The translations under genes were made by a program, and so were the position numbers. The notes beneath the pieces were generated by a model. It did no database searches. It worked only from the letters and a program-made list of their open reading frames with translations, and was not told the DNA's origin. From an uncultured Collinsella sp. (GTDB lineage: Bacteria > Actinomycetota > Coriobacteriia > Coriobacteriales > Coriobacteriaceae), in contig URFU01000006.1 in the NCBI GenBank assembly GCA_900547125.1, positions 1 to 34,606 of the forward strand: 34,606 nt of DNA, in the 5' to 3' direction. Below, one piece after another: positions 13,782 to 21,392 of this stretch; position 1 is the stretch's first letter, and each line of letters opens with the position of its first letter.

Positions 13782-14462
13782 ATGACCAACGCCTACAGTG
13801 AGATGTATCTCGAGGATGCCATGAGAACGCTGGGCGAGGCGGTCGATTTTGCTCTCTGTGACCAAGGGCTGACCCCAGCCGAGTTGACGGCGATCCTGTC
13901 GAACGCTTTTGAGATGAAACAGTTTGAGCGCGGTATGCCTCGCGTCGTCTGCGGCATGGCGGGCGACGAGCTCGCGCGCGATATTATTGCCAATGCGGGA
14001 CTGACCCCCGCCGAATACAGGGAGACCTATCCGTTCGACCGTTCGCCTCAGTATTGGGCGGGCTGGGTTTTGGCCTATGCGCAATGGATGAGCAGCTTGT
14101 GTTTTAGCGACCTTTTTGAAGTCGCTCCGCTCGATTGGATCATCGGCTCGTACCATCCGCTTCACGAGGCCTCCGAAGACAAATTCGCCCAGATTGTCAT
14201 TGATAAATGGAACGGAGCCCAGGCAGATAAAAAGGGTCTCAAGGCAGCACGTAAGGCGGCCGGTCTAACGCAAAAACAGTTAGCCGCCCAATCGGGGGTT
14301 AAACTCCGCGCCATACAACTCTACGAGCAGAATCAGCTTGACCTCCGCCGCGCCTCGGTTTCCTCGGCATTGGCGCTTGCAAAAACCCTGGACTGTACTC
14401 CGGAGACCTCGTCTGGCAACCGATTGCTCCGGAGTACGACTCGTAGGCCATTGCGTCCGTAA
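13782..14462 (+). CDS. XRE-family helix-turn-helix protein with a frameshifted C-terminus
   Basis: Residues 1-145 form an uncharacterised domain (MTNAYSEMYLEDAMRTLGEA, then QYWAGWVLAYAQWMSS) found in gut-bacterial proteins that end in an XRE DNA-binding domain. The HTH is at about 150-205 (KAARKAAGLTQKQLAAQSGV, then IQLYEQNQLDLRRASVSSAL). The expected family ending reads ...LDCTPEDLVWQPIAPEYDS. Here the frame shifts near 14405, because GAG-ACC replaces an expected GAG-GAC, so the product ends in an unrelated 18-residue tail to 14462. In the neighbouring frame the natural ending is intact, with TAG at 14444-14446. It probably regulates itself and perhaps the Fic module just downstream. A sequencing error cannot be excluded. 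Confidence 0.8.
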   Translation: MTNAYSEMYLEDAMRTLGEAVDFALCDQGLTPAELTAILSNAFEMKQFERGMPRVVCGMAGDELARDIIANAGLTPAEYRETYPFDRSPQYWAGWVLAYAQWMSSLCFSDLFEVAPLDWIIGSYHPLHEASEDKFAQIVIDKWNGAQADKKGLKAARKAAGLTQKQLAAQSGVKLRAIQLYEQNQLDLRRASVSSALALAKTLDCTPETSSGNRLLRSTTRRPLRP

Positions 14463-14481
14463 AGCTATAGAGGAGTCAGAC

Positions 14482-14667
14482 ATGCCTTGGAGCTATGTTC
14501 AACAAGATGACGGCGCTGATTGCGTTGCTCAAGAAGATCAATCAACTGCGCACGTGGCAAATTCAGCATCACCGATTTTGCTCGACGGCGCCACGTCAAT
14601 CGACGAAGCTGTTCGGCTGACGATTGCGGGCAAGCCCAACGCGCTCAGGCTCTTGGAGAACTCATGA
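14482..14667 (+). CDS. Small 61-residue protein, probable antitoxin partner of the Fic protein
   Basis: The frame begins MPWSYVQQDDGADCVAQEDQ and ends KPNALRLLENS. AGGAG lies six bases before ATG 14482. Its stop overlaps the Fic start in ATGA, the usual layout of an antitoxin-toxin pair with the antitoxin first. The short acidic first part and the segment DEAVRLTIAGKPNALRLLEN fit a small antitoxin. I do not recognise a Phd or other defined family, so the role is inferred from position. Confidence 0.6.
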   Translation: MPWSYVQQDDGADCVAQEDQSTAHVANSASPILLDGATSIDEAVRLTIAGKPNALRLLENS

Positions 14668-15179
14668 TGGCGATGGCGCAGCGGAGCGCTCATCCGTTCG
14701 CGCCGCTCGTGCTCGATGATGCCGGTTCGCTCGAGGCCATGGCCGCGGCCGTGATGCGTCTACACAGCACGCTGATGACCGTCGGGCGCTGCTATACGAC
14801 CGACGCCGCGGGCGACCGTGCCGCGCCTGAGCTTGGACGCGTCGAATCCGTGCTTGCGGGTGCATTCTGTACGATATTCGACCAATCGCCGGCCGATCGC
14901 TTCGCAGACATCTTTGACCAGGTCACCTACGTGGCCGAGCACATGGTCAAGGACCACATCTTTGAGGATGGCAACAAACGCACCAGCCTTGTCTTTGCGT
15001 TGTCCGTCTTAAGGGTCGCCGGCACCCCGGTCGTGCTGTCCGACAGCCCCGAGCCCAAAGACAACCAGTACTACGCCTGGATCCAGGACCTCGTTTCTAG
15101 TAGCCGCACGACCAGCGAGCTCGCCGAAGAGCTGCGCCGCGGTTGCGTTGCGGGCACGGACGACCCGTCGCACGTATAG
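14664..15179 (+). CDS. Fic/Doc family toxin
   Basis: The 171-residue protein carries HIFEDGNKRTS (His98 to Thr107), the Fic/Doc active-site loop in its Doc-like form with Lys in place of the Gly-Arg of AMP-transferring Fic proteins. Doc-type enzymes phosphorylate elongation factor Tu, whereas classical Fic enzymes transfer AMP; the loop here leans toward Doc. Flanking helices (FADIFDQVTYVAEHMVKDH before, LVFALSVLRVAG after) fit the domain. The start at 14664 is chosen because it overlaps the upstream stop in ATGA and has GGAG five bases upstream; ATG 14667 is a close alternative. The module is XRE protein, small partner, Fic. Confidence 0.88.
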   Translation: MMAMAQRSAHPFAPLVLDDAGSLEAMAAAVMRLHSTLMTVGRCYTTDAAGDRAAPELGRVESVLAGAFCTIFDQSPADRFADIFDQVTYVAEHMVKDHIFEDGNKRTSLVFALSVLRVAGTPVVLSDSPEPKDNQYYAWIQDLVSSSRTTSELAEELRRGCVAGTDDPSHV

Positions 15180-15224
15180 AATCTAAGCATCCGCACGCCA
15201 GCTATAAAATGGATTGGACACCAC

Positions 15225-16014
15225 ATGGAAATCCCTAGCACCCTGTGCAGCAAATTCTACGACTTTGCGTTTTGCCCCGAGCCCTGTTACGAGCGCCTGC
15301 CCGACCTCGCCGATCCCGAGGACTGGGGCCCTAGTAACCGCATCCTCAAAAACTACTTGTCGTTTTCGTTTAGCCGCGCGGTGTTTTTGCCCGAGCGCGA
15401 CGCGGACCAGACCGCGCCGTCCAACCTGCCGCTGGTGTTCGACGACGACCGCTGCCTGTTTAACACCGGCCTGTACACACGCCGTTACGAGACCATCTAC
15501 GGTCTGTTTGAGCCCAACACCAAGCCCGATGCACGCCAGCGCTGGTTTTTGAAGGGCTTCTTATAAGGAAAGCGACCCCATGCTGGTCTCGTTTGAGTAC
15601 CTGCCGTGCCGTGTGCGCTTTGCCGAGGACCCCTCCGAGCTGGTCTTTGACTACCGCCTGCCCATCCGATCCAACATCGACCACATTCTGGGCGACGAGG
15701 AGAACCTGACGCGCATTCCCGCCAGCCTGATGGGGGAGGGCAACTCGCTGCTGCCGCGCCGCGCCTTTGAGGGCGCCGTCGTCGAGGCCGCCCGCCGCGC
15801 CGCCGCCAACTACACGCTCGCGGTGCCGCAGTTCTACGGCGGCCGGATCCAGCTGCTGCTGCCGCTGTGCCTAACCGGCGACAAGCCCGAGCTGGCGCTA
15901 ACCATCCAGCGCGAGGACGGCTTCTACGCCGCGCGCACCTGCCTCACGCTCGACATGGCCTACAACAATGCGCGACTTATCTGCCGCCCCGAGACGTCGT
16001 GGATCAAGCGATAA
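15225..16014 (+). pseudogene. DUF3825 protein gene split by a one-base frameshift
   Basis: Two adjacent frames, 15225-15566 and 15580-16014, together read as one DUF3825 protein. The first has YDFAFCPEPCYERLPDLADP, ILKNYLSFSFSRAVF, FNTGLYTRRYETIYGLFEPN and ends WFLKGFL. The second has YLPCRVRFAEDPSELVFDYR, NYTLAVPQFYGGRIQLLLPL and LTLDMAYNNARLICRPETSW. At 15556-15570 the sequence GGCTTCTTATAAGGAAAGC would read through as GFYKESDPMLVSFEY if one T were removed. The stop therefore comes from a single extra T near 15561. DUF3825 function is unknown. Restart at ATG 15580 is possible but the product would lack half the domain. A sequencing error is an alternative. Confidence 0.85.
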
Positions 16015-16102
16015 AGGTTTGTTTAGCTGCTGATTTGTCACGTGCCCTGATTGCGGTGGCACGATTTGCGCCCACGAATTTAAAATCGGGGGCAAAAAGT
16101 TC

Positions 16103-16132
16103 TTGGTAAACCACGCGCGGCTATGATAGTAT
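16103..16132 (+). promoter_or_regulatory. Probable promoter of tRNA-Val
   Basis: TTGGTA at 16103-16108 with TAGTAT at 16127-16132 (18-bp spacing) lies about 20 bp before the tRNA. The -10 area CTATGATAGTATCT is AT-rich in a GC-rich context. Confidence 0.45.
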
Positions 16133-16152
16133 CTCTTTTGCCGAAAGGCGAC

Positions 16153-16227
16153 GGGCGATTGGCTCAGGGGTAGAGCATATCCTTCACACGGATGGGGTCA
16201 CAAGTTCGAATCTTGTATCGCCCACCA
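16153..16227 (+). tRNA. tRNA-Val(CAC)
   Basis: A full cloverleaf can be drawn: acceptor GGGCGAT with ATCGCCC, D stem GCTC/GAGC, anticodon loop TTCACAC (anticodon CAC, Val), T arm ACAAG-TTCGAAT-CTTGT, discriminator A and an encoded CCA. It is followed at once by a terminator. Confidence 0.97.
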
Positions 16228-16237
16228 TCAAAAGCAC

Positions 16238-16268
16238 AGGTCAGAGGTGATAAACCTCTGACCTTTTT
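16238..16268 (+). terminator. Terminator after tRNA-Val
   Basis: An 11-bp perfect stem AGGTCAGAGGT with ACCTCTGACCT around loop GATAA, then a T run. Confidence 0.9.
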
Positions 16269-16609
16269 CATTTCGACACCAAGAGTGACACTAAAAGTGA
16301 CACCAAAATCAAATCGTAGTCGTCTAAGGCGTCATTTTTTTCGCACCCTTTTTACTGACGACATTGCCCGTTTTGCATAAAACGCATGGGTATTTTCATT
16401 GAATTCCCCTTGTGATCCGAGCGCAAATGTGGAGATAGGGACCACATGCCCAAAGCGCCTACCAGCGGATTTCTATCACACGATGGTATTTCGGAGGAAC
16501 CCGTCAAGCTTTTGGTTTGCTTCCGGTACTTACCCACATGATGCCCCGGTAGATAATCGGCCATGCCCGTAATCCGCACGGCCTACGGCCGAAACCAGGG
16601 GAGGCGCAA
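16269..16609. other. Non-coding stretch between tRNA-Val and the nuclease-like gene
   Basis: No coding frame is convincing. Near the start are short direct repeats of AGTGACAC (AGAGTGACACTAAAAGTGACACC). An imperfect hairpin CGGAGGAACC / GGTTTGCTTCCGG lies near 16493-16530. GGGGAGG before 16610 is the ribosome site of the next gene. The region downstream of a tRNA is a common integration site, but I find no second tRNA 3' end copy here. Confidence 0.45.
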
Positions 16610-17764
16610 ATGGACGAAATCGTCTGCGCAAACACCGCATTCCGCTACTGGCGCTGCCCACCGCAAGTGCGCGACCTCTACCCGCGCCTACCTAACGCCG
16701 AAGACGGCTGGCGAGCTCTATCCCAAGCCCCTTTCGTAACCGACGTCCTCAAGACGCCAGTCATCACAGCAGCATCAACACGAAGCAACCTGCATTCCGA
16801 GACAAGACGGACCATCCGATGGAACAGCGCCTATACAGAGAAGGTTTCCATCGACACGGGTATGGGCTTTAGCGTCACTGACCCTCTTAATACGCTATTC
16901 ACCATGACTCGAAGCGCGTCTTCATGCGATCTAGTTCTTGCTATGTACGAGTTCTGCGGATGGTTCTCGATTTTTAAACCATCGCCCGCGGTCGATATGG
17001 CACTTGAGCAGGCAAAATCAAAAGAAGAGCAGTACACCACAGAAAGTCTGTTTGAACTAGACGAAACCCAAGACGAGGCCCCATGGAAGCGAGTCTATGC
17101 TCGGGCGCACCAGAAGGACAGCGAGAATGATCAAAGTGGGCAGCAGGATGACGGATCCGGAAATAAAGCTAGCGGAAAGGGCACATCGCTCTGGATGAGA
17201 AAGCCTCTTATTGAAATAGAAGAACTGCATAGATTTGCAGCGAAGGTTAAAAGCGAGATGTGGGGAAAGCAATTCTACGAAGCCGCACGGCAGGTAATGG
17301 GTATCGCTGCATCCCCGCTAGAAGTTGCTGGAATCATGTTGCTGAGTCATCCGAGGCGTGCCGGCGGAGCGGAGTTTAAATACATATTCGTCAACGACTT
17401 AACACCGCTGTCGAATTCAGCTCGGAAAATCGCAGGTCAGAAAATCTGTTACGGCGATATCGTCATCATAAACCCAATAACAATGAAGGCCGTGATTATC
17501 GAACTTCAAGGAGAGGTTATCCATGGATCGGGCGCCGTGCTTGACCACGATGCCACCCGAATGACAGCATTGCAAAGCATGGGATACGACGTATTTCTTG
17601 TAACCCATGACATGCTCAATGATCACGATCAGCTTGATGCCATCATCCACAGTGTGTGTGAGCGATTAGAGTTGCGCTACAAGCCAAAAACCGAGGCGAT
17701 GAGATGCGCTGAGACCAGATTGCGGGCCAACGTTCTGTGCAATTGGCTTGATATTGGTAAGTAA
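16610..17764 (+). CDS. Hypothetical protein with a degenerate PD-(D/E)XK-like C-terminal domain
   Basis: The 384-residue protein has no family I can name firmly. Its C-terminal third has the layout of DUF559/Vsr-type nuclease folds: YGDIVIINPITMKAVIIELQ (Asp283 and Glu298-Leu-Gln300), GEVIHG (His305), then LDHDATRMTALQSMGYDVFL and a following strand. The usual E-x-K is E-x-Q here, so activity is uncertain. The N-terminal part begins with an RYWRCPPQVRDLYPRLP segment, and a low-complexity linker (DQSGQQDDGSGNKASGKG, about 175-192) separates the halves. GGGGAGG lies a few bases before ATG 16610. It stands alone between two tRNA regions and has lower GC than the core genes, suggesting an acquired gene. 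A role in DNA processing or defence is inference. Confidence 0.7.
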   Translation: MDEIVCANTAFRYWRCPPQVRDLYPRLPNAEDGWRALSQAPFVTDVLKTPVITAASTRSNLHSETRRTIRWNSAYTEKVSIDTGMGFSVTDPLNTLFTMTRSASSCDLVLAMYEFCGWFSIFKPSPAVDMALEQAKSKEEQYTTESLFELDETQDEAPWKRVYARAHQKDSENDQSGQQDDGSGNKASGKGTSLWMRKPLIEIEELHRFAAKVKSEMWGKQFYEAARQVMGIAASPLEVAGIMLLSHPRRAGGAEFKYIFVNDLTPLSNSARKIAGQKICYGDIVIINPITMKAVIIELQGEVIHGSGAVLDHDATRMTALQSMGYDVFLVTHDMLNDHDQLDAIIHSVCERLELRYKPKTEAMRCAETRLRANVLCNWLDIGK

Positions 17765-18189
17765 TAATGTCCAAGTGAGCATTTTTAATACTTTATATGC
17801 TGTCAGTAATTAAGTGCCATTTCAAAACCATGCCGGTTTACTACGTCGGATTGAGGGTGGCTGAACACACCGAATTCGACGCCCGCAAAACCGCAGGTAG
17901 ATCGCCTGCCCGTTTTGCGAAAATAGGCGTGAGGTCGGAAATCCGGGAATCAGCGTAGTAAACCGGTCTGTTTATGAAGCGACTAGCTGGGGCGAGCTAC
18001 GCACGGTTCCGTAAATTGGCCCGAAGGCGTGCGTAAGGGCTCAGGTCCCCGGAAGCACCGCGGATCGCTTTGGTCTGGCCGGCGGCACCTGGGGCGACAT
18101 GCCGAGCCCCGCGGACTATGTCGGGTACCGTGGGTCCTCTCGGCCCCGCGCCCGTTCCACGCGCCGAAAAATATTTTCCGAAATTGTCC
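17765..18189. other. Non-coding stretch before the first tRNA-Ala
   Basis: It holds the palindrome-ended repeat at 17821-17979 and then about 200 bp of GC-rich sequence with several local inverted repeats but no supported gene. The minus-strand frames that cross it run into the antisense of the tRNA and are artefacts. Confidence 0.6.
17821..17979. repeat. Palindrome-ended repeat, copy A (~159 bp)
   Basis: Left arm CCGGTTTACTACG (17833-17845) is matched perfectly inverted at 17954-17966, with weaker pairing extending outward (TTCAAAACCATG against CTGTTTATGAA). The interior carries AAAACCGCAGGTAG and GCGAAAA-TAGGCGTG-AGGTCGGA. Copy B at 18815-18972 has the same arms and interior blocks in the same order. 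Confidence 0.85.
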
Positions 18190-18218
18190 TTGCATCGCCG
18201 TCCGAGTTCCCGTATAGT
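18190..18218 (+). promoter_or_regulatory. Promoter of tRNA-Ala copy 1
   Basis: TTGCAT (18190-18195) and TATAGT (18213-18218) are 17 bp apart. The block from CCGAAATTGTCCTTGCATCG to TATAGTAC is nearly the same before the second copy at 19208. Confidence 0.8.
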
Positions 18219-18230
18219 ACTTTTTCGCAC

Positions 18231-18303
18231 GGGGGCGTAGCTCAGCTGGGAGAGCGCTTGACTGGCAGTCAAGAGGTCAGGGGTTCGATCCCCCTCGTCT
18301 CCA
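18231..18303 (+). tRNA. tRNA-Ala(GGC), copy 1
   Basis: 73-nt cloverleaf: acceptor GGGGGCG with CGTCTCC (two G-T pairs), D stem GCTC/GAGC, anticodon stem CTTGA/TCAAG with loop CTGGCAG (anticodon GGC), T arm AGGGG-TTCGATC-CCCCT, discriminator A. The next bases are CCC, so the CCA end must be added by the tRNA nucleotidyltransferase. It is identical to the copy at 19208-19280. Confidence 0.97.
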
Positions 18304-18319
18304 CCCGAGCATTGAATGA

Positions 18320-18347
18320 GGCTCCAACGCACTTTGGGGCCTTTTTT
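18320..18347 (+). terminator. Terminator after tRNA-Ala copy 1
   Basis: GGCTCCAA pairs with TTGGGGCC (one G-T pair) around a 6-nt loop, then six T. The same terminator, with a slightly different loop, follows copy 2. Confidence 0.85.
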
Positions 18348-18478
18348 CATATCTATTGATTTAAGCCATGTATTGGCTGAGTAGCATCTTGGCGACATAC
18401 CCATTGTTAATTACGAATATGAATGTTGATAACTTTACGTCTCTGAATGACAAAGCTAGTCTGCAGCCCAATAACAAA

Positions 18479-18503
18479 GAGGCCGGGCGTAATGCCCGGC
18501 CTC
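18479..18503 (-). terminator. Terminator of the minus-strand tRNA-Met
   Basis: GAGGCCGGGC and GCCCGGCCTC form a perfect 10-bp GC stem with a 5-nt loop. On the minus strand it is followed by TTTGTTATT. Confidence 0.8.
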
Positions 18504-18512
18504 GAAATACTC

Positions 18513-18588
18513 TGGTGGGCCCTCCGGGATTCGAACCCAGAACCCAGGGATTATGAGTCCCCTGCGCTAACCGTTGCGCCAAGAGCCC
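18513..18588 (-). tRNA. tRNA-Met(CAT), elongator type
   Basis: On the minus strand a 73-nt cloverleaf plus encoded CCA can be drawn: acceptor GGGCTCT with AGGGCCC, D stem GCGC/GCGC, anticodon stem GGGGA/TCCCT with loop CTCATAA (anticodon CAT), T arm CTGGG-TTCGAAT-CCCGG. The first acceptor pair is G-C, not the mismatch of initiator tRNA, so it is elongator Met. A lysidine-modified Ile tRNA with the same anticodon is a less likely alternative. Confidence 0.9.
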
Positions 18589-19166
18589 TTATGAACGGTG
18601 AATGCAATTCTAACAAAGGCAACTCAGGCCAAATTTCTTCGCTTCACGTCGTGAAATACTACCATGCACGAGCAAGTCGCACAACGCAAGATCAAATCCG
18701 ATGCTAAACAACAGCTAATCTAGGCGCATCGCGGAAAAGACGTGTTTTAGAAAAAGTTAAAGCCTATATTTCAGGGCTCCAACATATTTATGCGTGAAAT
18801 CAACCTGATGTCATTTCAGAACCATGCCGGATTACTACGACGGATCAGCGACTCCCAAGCACCGCGTGTTCTCCATTTGTAAAACCGCAGGTAGGGAGCC
18901 CGCCGGTTACGCGAAAAGGCGTGCGTGGTCGGACATTCCTGATTCATCGTAGTAAACCGGCATGGTTCTGAAGCGCAGAGGAGGGGCACTTCGCAGTCAG
19001 ACCCGATAATGGGACTGGCGGTGCACGCAAAATCCTGTTGCACGGGGCGGATCGTGTTCCGCGCGCCAAGTCGGCCGGCGTACAGGCCGTGCGGGGGCCA
19101 GGCGCCCCGCGGGCTGGCGCGGTCCCGTGTGCGCCGACGATCACGAAAGTTTTTCCGAAATTGTCC
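18589..19166. other. Non-coding stretch between tRNA-Met and the second tRNA-Ala promoter
   Basis: It contains the palindrome-ended repeat at 18815-18972 and about 190 bp of GC-rich sequence after it. No gene is supported on either strand. Confidence 0.6.
18815..18972. repeat. Palindrome-ended repeat, copy B (~158 bp)
   Basis: The arms are 25 bp with one mismatch: TTCAGAACCATGCCGG plus ATTACTACG on the left, and the inverted match at 18948-18972. The interior carries AAAACCGCAGGTAG and GCGAAAA-GGCGTG with GGTCGGA, as in copy A. Single-stranded copies could fold into a long hairpin. Confidence 0.9.
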
Positions 19167-19195
19167 TTGCATCGGCGCGTGAGTTCCCGTATAGT
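19167..19195 (+). promoter_or_regulatory. Promoter of tRNA-Ala copy 2
   Basis: TTGCAT (19167-19172) and TATAGT (19190-19195) with 17-bp spacing, as for copy 1. Confidence 0.8.
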
Positions 19196-19207
19196 ACTTC
19201 TCCGCAC

Positions 19208-19280
19208 GGGGGCGTAGCTCAGCTGGGAGAGCGCTTGACTGGCAGTCAAGAGGTCAGGGGTTCGATCCCCCTCGTCTCCA
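19208..19280 (+). tRNA. tRNA-Ala(GGC), copy 2
   Basis: Identical over 73 nt to the gene at 18231-18303, with the same anticodon GGC and the same CCC in place of an encoded CCA. The flanks match closely for about 40 bp upstream and through the terminator downstream, so the whole transcription unit was duplicated. Confidence 0.97.
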
Positions 19281-19296
19281 CCCGAGCATTGAATGA

Positions 19297-19324
19297 GGCT
19301 CCAACGCAAGTTGGGGCCTTTTTT
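19297..19324 (+). terminator. Terminator after tRNA-Ala copy 2
   Basis: GGCTCCAA with TTGGGGCC around loop CGCAAG, then TTTTTT. It ends 30 bp before the ABC-F start. Confidence 0.85.
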
Positions 19325-19355
19325 CATATAGGCACACAAGGTCAAAGGCGGCACC

Positions 19356-21392
19356 ATGATCCTCCTGGTCGACAAGATCGAAAAAAGCTTCGGCGCGCGC
19401 GTCCTCTTTAGCGGCGCGTCCTTCCAGATCAACCCCGGGGAGCGCTTTGCGCTCGTGGGACCCAACGGCGCCGGCAAAACTACCATGCTCAAGATCATCA
19501 TGGGCATCGACAGCCCCGACGCCGGCCAGGTCCAGTACGCCAAGGACTGCCAGGTAGGCTACCTAGAGCAGGAAACCAACCTGGAGCAAAAGGACACCAC
19601 CATCCTTGCCGAGGTCATGGCGGCCGCCAAGGAAATCCGCCGCATGGGCGAGCGCGCCAACGAGCTGCAGGCCCAAATCACCGAGCTCTCCGAGCAGGGC
19701 AAGGACGTCGACGCACTCCTGAACGAGTACGGCCAGGTCCAGGACCGCTTTGAGCATCTGGGCGGCTACGAGCTCGAGAGCAACGCCCGCAAGATCCTGT
19801 CCGGCCTGGGCTTTAAGGTCACCGACTTTGAGCGCCCGTGCTCCGAGTTCTCGGGCGGCTGGCAGATGCGCATCGCGCTGGCTAAGCTCTTCCTGCGCCA
19901 CCCCGACCTGCTGCTGCTGGACGAGCCCACCAACCACTTGGACCTCGAAAGCGTCCAGTGGCTGCGCGGCTTTATCGCCAACTACGACGGCGCTGTGCTC
20001 ATCGTCAGCCACGACCGCGCCTTCATGGACGCCTGCGTCGACCACGTCGCCGCGCTCGAGAACCGCCGCGTGACCACCTACACCGGCAACTACAGCAGCT
20101 ACCTCAAGCAGCGCGAGGACAACCTGGAGCAGATGCGTGCCAAGCGTGCCGCGCAGGAGCGCGACATCGCCCATATGCAAGTCTTCGTCGACAAGTTCCG
20201 CTACAAGCCCACCAAGGCCGCCCAGGCACAGGAGCGCATCCGCAAAATCGAGCAGATCAAAAAGGAGCTCGTCATCCTGCCCGAGGGCCACAAGCACATC
20301 GACTTTAAGTTCCCCGACCCGCCGCGCTCCGGCGATATGGTCGTGAGCCTCGAGGGCGTATCCAAGTCCTACGGCGACAAGCACATCTACAGCGACATCG
20401 ACCTCAAGCTCTACCGCGGCGAGCACGTGGCGCTCGTCGGCCCCAACGGCGCCGGCAAGTCCACGCTCATGAAGCTCCTCGCCGGCCTGGAGCCCCCCAC
20501 CACCGGCACCCGCGACCTGGGCACCAACGTGGGCATCGCCTATTACGCCCAGCACGCGCTCGAGGGCATGACCGAATCGAACACCGTCCTGCAAGAGATC
20601 GACACCGTTACGCCCAAGTGGACCGTGCCGCAGCAGCGCAGTCTGCTGGGCGCCTTCCTGTTTAGCGACAATGATTCCATCGAAAAGCAGGTACGTGTCC
20701 TCTCCGGCGGCGAAAAGGCGCGTTTGGCCCTGGCCAAGATGCTCGTGGCCCCCGAGGCGCTTCTGTGCCTGGACGAGCCCACCAACCACCTGGATATCGA
20801 CTCGGTGGACATGCTCGAAAACGCCCTGCAAAACTTCCCCGGCACCATCGTGCTGATCAGCCACGACGAGCACCTGGTGCGCGCCGTGGCCAACCGCGTC
20901 ATCGACATCCGCGACGGACAAGTCACGGTCTACGACGGCGACTACGACTACTACCTCTTCAAGCGCGATGACCTCGCAGCCCGCGCCGCCGCCGAGACGG
21001 CAGGGGAGAGCGCGCCGGAGGCAAGCAGGAGCACTAAGCCCGCCAACGCCGCCCAGGCCAACAGCCCCGCTGCGGCCCCCAAACCTGCCGAGGGCAAAAA
21101 GACCAAGGAACAAAAGCGCGCCGAGGCCCAGGCCCGCGCCGCGCTCAACAAAAAGCTCAAGGGCGTGCGCAACCAGCTCAAGAAGATCGAGGCGGAGCTG
21201 GACAAAAAGCGCGCCCGCTATGACGAGCTTATGGAATTGATGGCAAGCGAAGAGCTTTATGCCGATCAGGACAAGTTCAACGCCGCGCTGGGGGAATATA
21301 ACGGCCTTAAGCAAGAGCTGCCCAAGCTCGAGGACGAATGGCTGGAGCTTTCCACCCAGATCGAAGAGGAGACCGCGCGTGAACTCTCGTAA
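19356..21392 (+). CDS. ABC-F family ATPase (ribosome-associated, Uup/EttA-like)
   Basis: ABC-F proteins have two ATPase domains and no membrane part; they bind the ribosomal E site and act in translation, some giving antibiotic protection. The 678-residue protein has Walker A motifs GPNGAGKTT (35-43) and later GPNGAGKST, signatures SGGWQMRIALAKLF and LSGGEKARLALAKML, and Walker B LLLLDEPTNHLDLE and LLCLDEPTNHLDID. The linker between the domains includes the basic stretch YKPTKAAQAQERIRKIEQIK. A charged Ala/Pro linker and a C-terminal coiled coil (KKLKGVRNQLKKIEAELDKK) follow, as in Uup-type members. AAAGG lies seven bases before ATG 19356. The next gene overlaps the end by 14 nt. The exact subfamily is not certain. 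Confidence 0.93.
   Translation: MILLVDKIEKSFGARVLFSGASFQINPGERFALVGPNGAGKTTMLKIIMGIDSPDAGQVQYAKDCQVGYLEQETNLEQKDTTILAEVMAAAKEIRRMGERANELQAQITELSEQGKDVDALLNEYGQVQDRFEHLGGYELESNARKILSGLGFKVTDFERPCSEFSGGWQMRIALAKLFLRHPDLLLLDEPTNHLDLESVQWLRGFIANYDGAVLIVSHDRAFMDACVDHVAALENRRVTTYTGNYSSYLKQREDNLEQMRAKRAAQERDIAHMQVFVDKFRYKPTKAAQAQERIRKIEQIKKELVILPEGHKHIDFKFPDPPRSGDMVVSLEGVSKSYGDKHIYSDIDLKLYRGEHVALVGPNGAGKSTLMKLLAGLEPPTTGTRDLGTNVGIAYYAQHALEGMTESNTVLQEIDTVTPKWTVPQQRSLLGAFLFSDNDSIEKQVRVLSGGEKARLALAKMLVAPEALLCLDEPTNHLDIDSVDMLENALQNFPGTIVLISHDEHLVRAVANRVIDIRDGQVTVYDGDYDYYLFKRDDLAARAAAETAGESAPEASRSTKPANAAQANSPAAAPKPAEGKKTKEQKRAEAQARAALNKKLKGVRNQLKKIEAELDKKRARYDELMELMASEELYADQDKFNAALGEYNGLKQELPKLEDEWLELSTQIEEETARELS

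Noticed and set aside
16153..16609. tRNA-Val as attachment site of an integrated element
   Set aside because: No repeat of the tRNA 3' end and no integrase gene is found within the window.
17997..18404. Minus-strand frame with GGDEGDRTPDLLTASQALSQ, and its copy at 18944-19543
   Set aside because: These are the antisense of tRNA-Ala genes, a well-known false protein in many databases.
18361..18582. Minus-strand frame MAQRLAQGTHNPWVLGSNPG
   Set aside because: It is a translation of the tRNA-Met gene and its flanks.
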